Assembly: GCA_903927855.1 (NCBI GenBank)
Contig: CAIYOL010000385.1
Span: forward strand, 1-6,933
Length of the DNA: 6,933 bases
Reading direction: 5' to 3'
DNA from: an uncultured Planctomycetota bacterium
Lineage (GTDB): Bacteria > Planctomycetota > Phycisphaerae > Sedimentisphaerales > Anaerobacaceae
A program made the translations under genes and the position numbers. Numbering within the stretch: position 1 is the first letter of the stretch; each line of letters begins with the position of its first letter. Positions 1 through 5,306 of this stretch are shown here, piece after piece. The notes beneath the pieces are model-generated. The model had not been told where the DNA came from. It made no database searches and saw only the letters and a program-made list of their open reading frames with translations.

Positions 1-218
1 AAGAAGAAATCGAAAAACTAAAAGATGCGAAGAAAATCAAAGAATGGGAAGAAGAGACACAAAAAGACATAAAAAACCTGTCTGAAAGCGTCGCTGAAGG
101 CACCGAAAAAATCGCGGAACTCCACGAGGAAAACGGAAAACTCAAAACGGAAATAACGGAGCTCAAAAAAGAATTAGAAACGCGTAAGGCGCCTGCACCT
201 CCGCCGCATACGGATTAG
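1..218 (+). CDS. C-terminal end of a charged coiled-coil protein (5' truncated)
   Basis: An open frame enters from the left edge (codons in phase with position 3) and ends at TAG 216-218, giving the last 71 residues of a protein. About 60 residues are rich in Glu and Lys with Leu/Ile spaced at heptad-like intervals (for example IAELHEENGKLKTEITELKK), which predicts a long alpha-helical coiled coil. The chain then ends in a short Pro/Ala tail (KAPAPPPHTD). No enzymatic motif is visible and I do not recognise the family. The other two forward frames are closed early by stops, and the codons are used consistently, so this is likely a real gene rather than noise. It converges on pyrG with 5 bp between the stop codons. 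Its function cannot be named from this fragment. Structural, envelope-linked or scaffold roles are all possible. Confidence 0.72.
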   Translation, partial: EEIEKLKDAKKIKEWEEETQKDIKNLSESVAEGTEKIAELHEENGKLKTEITELKKELETRKAPAPPPHTD

Positions 219-223
219 CTGTC

Positions 224-1987
224 TTACGAACATACATTATGAGCGGCCTGTATACAATCGGGCAATTTTTCGCCTGGGAAACGTTTCTGCATCGCTGCGG
301 CGACAAGGGCTACAAACATAGGGTGAGGCCTTAACGGACGTGAAGTAAGGCAGGGATGGGCCTGAGTAGCCATAAAGAACGGATGAGAGGGGATTTCGAG
401 GATTTGCATAATGGGCTGGTTGGGGGCTTTTCCGGAAAAGACCAGACCGGCCTTTTCCAATTGTTCAATGTAACGTGGGTCAACTTCGTAACGATGTCTG
501 AATCGCATCCTGACGGAGGCGGCTTGGCCGAAGAGTTTCGAGGCGGTGGTGTTAGGTTTTAATTCTATATCCCTTCCGCCGAGGCGCATATTTCCGCCGA
601 GTCCTTCTATTTTTTTCTGCTCTGGTAAAATATCGATTACCGGCTCAGGACAATCGGGTTGAATTTCGGTGGAGTTGGCTTTTTCGAGCATGCAGACGTT
701 TCTGGCAAATTCTATGACGGCCATTTGAAAGCCGAAGCACAGGCCGAGATACGGCAGTTTATTTTTCCTGGCGAATTTTATACAGGCGATTTTTCCTTCG
801 GTGCCCCGTGTGCCGAACCCGCCGGGGACAATGATACCATCAACGCCGGCAAGATGCGCTGCTGCGTTATCATCGGTAATGTCGGTTGTTTCAATCCATT
901 TTATTTCTGTTTTGCAGCCGAGCGCGATGCCGGCGTGCTCAAGGGCGTTGATGATGGAGGCGTAACTGTCGCGGACGGCGGTGTACTTGCCGGTGACGCC
1001 AATGGTTATTTCGCGATTGACGGAGTCGATTTTGTCGGTGAAGTCGCACCATCTGGCCCAGGCCTTGCGTTCGTGGCGAAGATTAATTCTGTCTTCTATT
1101 TTGAGCAGTCGCAGGACCTGGAAATCAAGGCCTGCGTCTCTGAGCATCGCTGGTATAGTATAGACGCTGGCAGAATCGGGGAGACTGATGACCCTTTCGA
1201 GAGGGACGTTACTATAAACGCTGATTTTTTGCCGGGCCTTTTCTGTCACGGGATGAGTGGCCCTGCAGGCGATGATGTCGGGCTGAACGCCGAGCTGCAT
1301 AAGCTGTTTTATGCCGAGCTGAGCGGCCTTTGATTTTTGCTCGCCGAGAGTGGGCGGCTCCAAAATATAAGTCAAGGCAACGAAGCAGGAACTACAGGGG
1401 CCTTCTTCGTAGGCAAGCTCTCGCATCGCCTCGATGTAATAGGCGTTTTCCAAGTCGCCGACGGTCCCGCCGATTTCGACAAAGACTATATCGGCGTCGG
1501 TCTGAGCGGCGAGGGTGCGGAGGCGGAGCTTGACTTCGCCGGTGACGTGCGGAATCATCTGGACGTCGCGGCCGAGGTAATCGCCGTGGCGTTCCTTGTT
1601 GAGGACATCGTTGAAGATTTGGCCCGATGTGCAGAAGTTCGCCTTCGAGAGGTTCTGGTCGAGCATTCTTTCGTAGGTGCCTAAATCCATATCGGTTTCC
1701 ATGCCGTCATCGAGGACGAAGACTTCGCCGTGGCGGAATGGATTGAGTGTGCCGGAGTCGATATTTAAATAACCTTCGAGCTTGATGGGGGTAACTTTGA
1801 GGCCTTTATCCTGCATAAGTTTGGCTAAGCAGGATGAAAAAATTCCTTTTCCAAGGCCGCTCATTACAGTACCCATAACAAAAACATATCTGGTCTTTCC
1901 TTTTTTGTAGCCAGGCGGAAGAGGAGAAAAGAATTCACTGTCGACTGAAACATCTCCGACGGAAGCCAATAAGTCTTTGTCTTTCAT
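224..1987 (-). CDS. pyrG: CTP synthase, divergent form with an altered glutaminase triad
   Basis: This is CTP synthase, which makes CTP from UTP, ATP and glutamine in the cytoplasm. The 587 residues exceed the usual 530-550, mostly through about 30 extra N-terminal residues. The synthetase domain spans roughly 31-300. It has P-loop SGLGKG at 43-48 (Lys47), HGEVFV at 86-91, TDMDLG (Asp101, Mg site) and EIGGTVGD at 171-178. The glutaminase domain spans roughly 326-570, with oxyanion GGFG at 389-392, nucleophile Cys417 in GLCFGFQ, RHRYEV and His544. The usual triad Glu (HPE) is Cys546; the codon is TGC, read from the complement of 350-352. The UTP-site loop KTKPTQ of E. coli reads KSKAAQ (218-223), and the motif before the P-loop reads VMGTVM rather than VTGGVV. 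The start ATG is backed by AAAAGGA 6-7 bases upstream. It lies 11 bp after kdsB and is probably co-transcribed with it. Identity is certain; full glutamine-dependent activity is not. Confidence 0.96.
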   Translation of the reverse strand: MKDKDLLASVGDVSVDSEFFSPLPPGYKKGKTRYVFVMGTVMSGLGKGIFSSCLAKLMQDKGLKVTPIKLEGYLNIDSGTLNPFRHGEVFVLDDGMETDMDLGTYERMLDQNLSKANFCTSGQIFNDVLNKERHGDYLGRDVQMIPHVTGEVKLRLRTLAAQTDADIVFVEIGGTVGDLENAYYIEAMRELAYEEGPCSSCFVALTYILEPPTLGEQKSKAAQLGIKQLMQLGVQPDIIACRATHPVTEKARQKISVYSNVPLERVISLPDSASVYTIPAMLRDAGLDFQVLRLLKIEDRINLRHERKAWARWCDFTDKIDSVNREITIGVTGKYTAVRDSYASIINALEHAGIALGCKTEIKWIETTDITDDNAAAHLAGVDGIIVPGGFGTRGTEGKIACIKFARKNKLPYLGLCFGFQMAVIEFARNVCMLEKANSTEIQPDCPEPVIDILPEQKKIEGLGGNMRLGGRDIELKPNTTASKLFGQAASVRMRFRHRYEVDPRYIEQLEKAGLVFSGKAPNQPIMQILEIPSHPFFMATQAHPCLTSRPLRPHPMFVALVAAAMQKRFPGEKLPDCIQAAHNVCS

Positions 1988-1998
1988 ATCTTTTCCTT

Positions 1999-2751
1999 TT
2001 ATTTTAACCGCTTTGCGGCTTTTTTATATCTTTTCACAAATTCTGCGTATTGGTCGTGGGTGTCGATGCCGTCGCAGGTGTGTTTGACTTTGGCGACCAA
2101 TATACTAAAACCATTTTCGAGTGCACGCAATTGCTCGAGTTTTTCGATTTTTTCAAGCGGTGTCTGCGGCAGGGCGGTGATTTTCAACAAGAAATCTTTG
2201 CGATAAGCGTAAATACCAAGATGGCGCAAATAGTTTTTAATGTTTCCTATGCCGGTATTATCTCTGTCATAAGGTATTACAGAACGCGAGAAGTAAATCG
2301 CCTTATTATTGCAATCAGTAATTACTTTTACGATGTTTGGGTCGGAGATTTGGGCGGCGTTTTGGAAGTCGGCGGCGAGTGTAGCCATCGGTGCATCAGG
2401 ATTATCTATTAAAAGCTGGGCGACCTTGTCGATATTGGCGGGGTCGATTTCGGGTTCGTCGGCCTGCAAGTTCACGACGATGTCGACGTTGATATCGGCG
2501 ACGGCTTCGGCGATGCGGTCGGTGCCGCTCGCACAATTGGGGTTGGTCATGATACATTCGGCGCCGAAGGATTGGGCGGCGGCAACGATGGTTTTATAAT
2601 CGGCTGCTATTATTACCTTTTCAGGCAGATTGGCGGCGCAGGCACGTTCCCATGTGTGCTGGATGAGGAATTTGCCGGTATCTTTGGCGAGAACTTTAGC
2701 GGGGAATCTGGTAGAACCGTAACGAGCAGGTATACAAACGTAAACTTTCAC
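1999..2751 (-). CDS. kdsB: CMP-Kdo synthetase (3-deoxy-manno-octulosonate cytidylyltransferase)
   Basis: KdsB activates Kdo with CTP to give CMP-Kdo, the donor for the inner core of lipopolysaccharide, so it points to an outer membrane with Kdo. The 250 residues match the family length. Visible motifs in order are the nucleotide-binding IPARYGSTRFPAKVL (7-21), SGTDRIAEA (75-83), NLQADEP (94-100), SRSVIPY (155-161), HLGIYAYRKDFL (177-188), LEQLRALENG (205-214) and GIDTHDQ (228-234). The usual QGDEP motif is QADEP here, a conservative change beside the metal-binding Asp. The start codon is GTG (complement of 2749-2751), supported by Shine-Dalgarno GGAAGG (complement of 2758-2763) six bases upstream. 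It is the first gene of the leftward operon, ending 11 bp before pyrG, whose product supplies CTP. The promoter and a 5' hairpin are listed separately. Confidence 0.96.
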   Translation of the reverse strand: MKVYVCIPARYGSTRFPAKVLAKDTGKFLIQHTWERACAANLPEKVIIAADYKTIVAAAQSFGAECIMTNPNCASGTDRIAEAVADINVDIVVNLQADEPEIDPANIDKVAQLLIDNPDAPMATLAADFQNAAQISDPNIVKVITDCNNKAIYFSRSVIPYDRDNTGIGNIKNYLRHLGIYAYRKDFLLKITALPQTPLEKIEKLEQLRALENGFSILVAKVKHTCDGIDTHDQYAEFVKRYKKAAKRLK

Positions 2752-2763
2752 AAATAACCTTCC

Positions 2764-2793
2764 CGGCAGCGGGACCTATAAAAATCGCTGCCG
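2764..2793 (-). promoter_or_regulatory. Stem-loop at the 5' end of the kdsB-pyrG mRNA
   Basis: A perfect 8-bp inverted repeat, CGGCAGCG (2764-2771) and CGCTGCCG (2786-2793), encloses a 14-base loop. With the start of transcription predicted near 2791, the hairpin would sit at the very 5' end of the leftward mRNA and finish immediately before the kdsB Shine-Dalgarno. No T run follows on either strand, so it is not a typical terminator. Inference: it could stabilise the 5' end of the mRNA, tune ribosome access, or serve as a protein-binding site. Confidence 0.5.
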
Positions 2794-2797
2794 AAGT

Positions 2798-2826
2798 ATA
2801 TTAGGTAAAACTGAAGACTTTGTCAA
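2798..2826 (-). promoter_or_regulatory. Sigma70-type promoter of kdsB-pyrG
   Basis: Reading the complement, TTGACA (2826-2821) is followed after exactly 17 bases by TAATAT (2803-2798). The -35 is a perfect match and the -10 is a close match to the housekeeping consensus. Transcription would start near 2791, about 40 bases before the GTG of kdsB. No other promoter of this quality was seen between this point and kdsB. Confidence 0.75.
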
Positions 2827-2864
2827 TGGTGAAAATATTTTCTTTGCGATTTGGTATTGACAAA
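2819..2864. repeat. Inverted repeat containing the two divergent -35 boxes, with an AT-rich palindrome between
   Basis: TTTGTCAAT (2819-2827) and ATTGACAAA (2856-2864) form a perfect 9-bp inverted repeat that includes the -35 boxes of the two diverging promoters. Between them lies the perfect 12-bp palindrome GAAAATATTTTC (2831-2842). The repeat partly reflects two consensus -35 boxes facing away from each other. The palindrome is independent of that and could be an operator or an AT-rich element that helps RNA polymerase. Its function is inferred, not shown. Confidence 0.35.
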
Positions 2865-2885
2865 AAGGGGAAGATGTGGTAGAAT
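2857..2885 (+). promoter_or_regulatory. Sigma70-type promoter of the trp operon
   Basis: TTGACA (2857-2862) and TAGAAT (2880-2885) are separated by exactly 17 bases. This is a perfect -35 and a five-of-six -10. Transcription is expected near 2892, only about 3 bases before the leader ATG at 2895. No sequence resembling the enteric TrpR operator was seen around it, so control appears to rest on the attenuator downstream. Confidence 0.8.
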
Positions 2886-2894
2886 AATATAATA

Positions 2895-2945
2895 ATGCAG
2901 ATTAGCCGAAGCAATTTGTTTGGTTGGTGGCGTCCTGCGGAATAA
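2895..2945 (+). CDS. trpL: trp operon leader peptide with tandem Trp codons
   Basis: A 16-codon frame encodes MQISRSNLFGWWRPAE and ends at TAA 2943-2945. Two adjacent TGG codons (2925-2930) stand near its end, with GWWR in the same arrangement as the enteric trp leader peptide (GWWRTS). The peptide itself is not expected to have a function. Its translation measures charged tRNA-Trp, because ribosomes stall at TGG-TGG when tryptophan is scarce. It lies between a strong promoter and an intrinsic terminator, directly upstream of trpE. There is no Shine-Dalgarno: the ATG is about 3 bases from the predicted 5' end, so initiation is probably leaderless. The frame is closed upstream by TAG at 2880-2882, so no longer version exists. 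The tandem Trp codons, the stop codon inside the 1:2 hairpin loop and the position before trpE make chance unlikely. Confidence 0.9.
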   Translation: MQISRSNLFGWWRPAE

Positions 2946-3032
2946 ATCCGGCAGGCGGCGGTAATTTGCTGTTATAAACTTATTAAGATACTTTGGTAAG
3001 GCGGCCTGTTGGAAAAACAGGCCGCCTTTTTT
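2934..3032 (+). promoter_or_regulatory. trp transcription attenuator (alternative RNA pairings)
   Basis: Three competing pairings can be drawn. Segments 1:2 pair CCTGCGGA (2934-2941) with TCCGGCAGG (2947-2955), with one bulged G; the leader stop codon lies in the loop. An outer stem AGCAA (2910-2914) with TTGCT (2966-2970) may extend it. Segments 2:3 pair TCCGGCAGGC (2947-2956) with GCCTGTTGGA (3004-3013), ten pairs including two G-U: this is the antiterminator. Segments 3:4 form the terminator. A ribosome stalled at the Trp codons would cover to about 2941-2943, hiding segment 1 and freeing segment 2 to pair with 3, so transcription would continue into trpE. With enough tryptophan the ribosome reaches the stop codon, segment 2 is blocked and the terminator forms. 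The pairings were drawn by eye and energies were not computed. Confidence 0.88.
2998..3032 (+). terminator. Intrinsic terminator of the trp attenuator (3:4 stem)
   Basis: AAGGCGGCCTGTT (2998-3010) and AACAGGCCGCCTT (3016-3028) form a perfect 13-bp stem with the 5-base loop GGAAA, followed by a run of six T (3027-3032). It ends 52 bp before the trpE start codon. Transcripts ending here would be about 140 nt. Its left arm is also segment 3 of the antiterminator. Confidence 0.93.
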
Positions 3033-3084
3033 GTTTGTATTTATAAGGATTTGTGGATAAAAATTGCATTAAAAGGCCAAAAAT

Positions 3085-4680
3085 ATGGATGATTACAGAG
3101 GAATAATAGCCAACGCCAAGGCAGGGCAAATAGTGCCGATAGTCAAAGAAATCGATATAGACGAGCCGGTGGATTTCTTTGCCAAGCTGAGCGATTATGG
3201 GCGGAATAAGAATTGCGCCCTGCTGGAGGCGAGCGATTATTCAGCGGAAAATGCGATGAGCCTCGGGACGGCGAAGCCGGCGCTTTATATTACCGGCACC
3301 GGAGCCGATTTTGCCATTAAAGCATTGAGCAATACCGGCAGGCGGATGTTAGGGTATTTGTCCGGCAAACGGAGAAAACTTTTTAATTTTTGCGAATCGG
3401 CGGAGTTCGGGGCGGAGGCGATTACCGGACGAATTAAACAAGGCGAAAAAACAGTAGATGAGCAATCGCGGCTGCAAAGCACGAACCAGATGGATGTGCT
3501 GCGGGCGGTTGCGTTCAGTTTCAGTTTGGCGAGCAAGCCATTCCGCGTGACGTGCGGATTGCTGGGGGCGATAAGCTATGATTTTATAGACCAGTTTGAG
3601 AAACTACCCTCCAGCGGAGAGGATTTGCTCGGTAATCCTGATTATGAGTTTTACTTTGCCGACAATATATTTTTGTGCGACCACAAACAAAACAAAGGTT
3701 ACGTGATTGTCAATTGCGTGATAACCAACGGCGACCGTGAAGCGGTAATATTCGAGGCAAAGGAGCGATTCGAATACTATTTCAATATTGCAAGGACAAA
3801 TATTCCGAAGGGGCGAAAATATAAAGGAACGTTGCCCCCTGCATCAACTGATACAAATCAGCAGGCATACGAGAAAATGGTCCGTGACGCCAAACAACAT
3901 ATTATCGACGGCGATATTTTCCAGGTGGTATTGAGCAGGACGAAGATAGAGCCATGTCCTGATGAGCCGTTGGATGTTTACAAACGTCTGAGAAAGCTGA
4001 ATCCTTCGCCATATATGTTTTATCTGAATACACCGAGCACGATATTAATGGGTTCCAGCCCGGAACTTAACCTGCGAGTGAGCGGGGGCAAGAAGCGAGA
4101 TGTGGAAATTCGGCCGATAGCTGGCACAAAGCCGAGAGGCAGGGTCGGGGACAAAATCGATGCAGATACCGATTTTCGGTACGAGGCGGAGCTGAAGCTC
4201 GACCATAAAGAGCTGGCGGAGCATATAATGCTGGTTGATTTGGCGAGGAACGATATTGCAAGGGTGGCTGAACCGGGCAGCAGAATTGTTACGGAGCTTT
4301 TGACGGCTGAAAAATACTCTTCGGTGCAGCATTTAGTAAGCAACGTCAAGGGGACGCTGGCTAAGGGGCTCGATGCGCTAAGCGCGTATCTTGCGACGAT
4401 GAATATGGGGACGCTCACGGGTGCGCCGAAGATTGAGGCGATGAAAATAATCCGTCAGTTAGAAAGAACCAAACGCGGGTACTACGGAGGGGCTGTTGGC
4501 TATCTGACAGTGGACGGCCAATTCGACAGCTGTATTACCATAAGAAGTTTACAGGTAAAGGACCATACGGCTTATATCCGGGCGGGCGCCGGCATAGTGT
4601 ATGACAGCGTTCCAAAAACCGAATTTGAGGAAACCGAGCACAAGGCAAACTCCTGCATGCGTGCTATTTACGGGAAGTAA
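3085..4680 (+). CDS. trpE: Anthranilate synthase component I
   Basis: TrpE converts chorismate and ammonia to anthranilate, the first committed step to tryptophan, working with the TrpG glutaminase. The 531 residues fit the family. The N-terminal regulatory part carries LLEAS (46-50), equivalent to the LLES Trp-feedback motif with Ala in place of the Ser. The chorismate-binding part has GDIFQVVLSR (276-285), NPSPYMF (306-312), IAGTKPRG (345-352), DHKELAEHIMLVDLARND (373-390), HLVSNVKG (416-423), GTLTGAPK (442-449), GGAVGY (468-473) and GAGIV (501-505). By eye it aligns well with enteric TrpE through much of its length, including the region around GLLGAISYDF. It contains no Trp residue. The start ATG follows AAAAGG (3071-3076) by eight bases. 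It is the first structural gene of the operon, controlled by the attenuator, and is followed 7 bp later by trpG. Confidence 0.97.
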   Translation: MDDYRGIIANAKAGQIVPIVKEIDIDEPVDFFAKLSDYGRNKNCALLEASDYSAENAMSLGTAKPALYITGTGADFAIKALSNTGRRMLGYLSGKRRKLFNFCESAEFGAEAITGRIKQGEKTVDEQSRLQSTNQMDVLRAVAFSFSLASKPFRVTCGLLGAISYDFIDQFEKLPSSGEDLLGNPDYEFYFADNIFLCDHKQNKGYVIVNCVITNGDREAVIFEAKERFEYYFNIARTNIPKGRKYKGTLPPASTDTNQQAYEKMVRDAKQHIIDGDIFQVVLSRTKIEPCPDEPLDVYKRLRKLNPSPYMFYLNTPSTILMGSSPELNLRVSGGKKRDVEIRPIAGTKPRGRVGDKIDADTDFRYEAELKLDHKELAEHIMLVDLARNDIARVAEPGSRIVTELLTAEKYSSVQHLVSNVKGTLAKGLDALSAYLATMNMGTLTGAPKIEAMKIIRQLERTKRGYYGGAVGYLTVDGQFDSCITIRSLQVKDHTAYIRAGAGIVYDSVPKTEFEETEHKANSCMRAIYGK

Positions 4681-4687
4681 AAAATTT

Positions 4688-5296
4688 ATGGCAGAAAAAA
4701 AGAGAAAAGTTTTGTTCATCGATAACTTCGATTCGTTCACATACAATTTGGTGGATGATTTCTGCAAGCGCAACTGCGATGCGAAGGTTTATCGGGCCGA
4801 TACCAAGTTAGAAGAGCTTAAACAAGTGGCCGACGAATTTAAGCCCGACCTTCTTGTGATATCGCCCGGGCCTGGGACGCCGGACACAGCCGGTGTTACG
4901 TTGGCGGCGATAGATTATTTCAAAGACAGGCTGCCTATATTCGGGGTCTGTCTTGGTCATCAGGCAATTGCGCAGTATTTCGGCGGGAAAATCGGCCATG
5001 CACCGCTGCCGATGCACGGCAAGCCATCGCGAATAACGCACAATGGAAAAGGGATATTCGCCGGGGTAGAAAATCCGCTGCAGGCGGGACGCTATCATAG
5101 TCTCTGCTGCTATACGACGGAACTGCCGGAGTGCCTGGAGCAGACGGCGGAGTTCGAGGGGGTTGTGATGGGAATCGAGCATAAGAAACTCCCGATATTC
5201 GGCGTGCAGTTTCATCCGGAAAGTATTTTGACGCCAGCGGGCGGAAAAATAATTGAAAACGTTTTGTCTATCGCGGCGGAAAGAAATAAAAAATAG
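4688..5296 (+). CDS. trpG: Anthranilate synthase component II (glutamine amidotransferase)
   Basis: TrpG hydrolyses glutamine and passes ammonia to TrpE. The 202-residue protein is a single class I glutaminase domain. It starts with VLFIDNFDSFTYNLV (8-22), has the oxyanion motif SPGPGTP (59-65), nucleophile Cys88 in GVCLGHQ, HGKPSRI (110-116), RYHSL (135-139) and the catalytic pair His176 and Glu178 in FHPES, so the triad is complete. The frame stays open upstream into trpE, but the conserved fold begins just after ATG 4688. A GGGAAG about ten bases before it (4672-4677) can act as ribosome site, so I chose this start. It is a stand-alone TrpG, not fused to TrpD as in E. coli. No PabA-specific evidence was found, but a shared folate role cannot be excluded. 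It contains no Trp residue. Confidence 0.95.
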   Translation: MAEKKRKVLFIDNFDSFTYNLVDDFCKRNCDAKVYRADTKLEELKQVADEFKPDLLVISPGPGTPDTAGVTLAAIDYFKDRLPIFGVCLGHQAIAQYFGGKIGHAPLPMHGKPSRITHNGKGIFAGVENPLQAGRYHSLCCYTTELPECLEQTAEFEGVVMGIEHKKLPIFGVQFHPESILTPAGGKIIENVLSIAAERNKK

Positions 5297-5306
5297 GGCA
5301 CTGAGA

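Noticed and set aside
659..1333. A 224-codon rightward open frame opposite pyrG, with several smaller ones nearby
   Set aside because: It lies wholly antisense to the strongly conserved pyrG, has no recognisable motif and is explained by codon bias on the coding strand.
2764..2793. The 8-bp inverted repeat as a terminator
   Set aside because: No T run follows it on either strand, and it lies between a promoter and the first gene of the leftward operon.
2888..2893. A perfect TATAAT close to the leader ATG
   Set aside because: It is 25 bases from TTGACA, too far for that -35, and would start transcription inside the leader frame. TAGAAT at 2880 has the ideal 17-base spacing.
2895..3032. T-box, TRAP-type or signal-recognition-particle RNA as the identity of the leader transcript
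   Set aside because: There is no T-box sequence, no series of GAG/UAG triplets as bound by TRAP, and no conserved SRP tetraloop motif. The tandem Trp codons and exclusive stems explain the region fully.
4601..4687. Longer N-terminus for TrpG overlapping trpE
   Set aside because: The extra 29 codons are out-of-frame trpE sequence. The conserved glutaminase fold begins just after ATG 4688.
5253..5306. Longer N-terminus for TrpD overlapping trpG
   Set aside because: The extra 18 residues have no counterpart in the family, and ATG 5307 has its own ribosome site.
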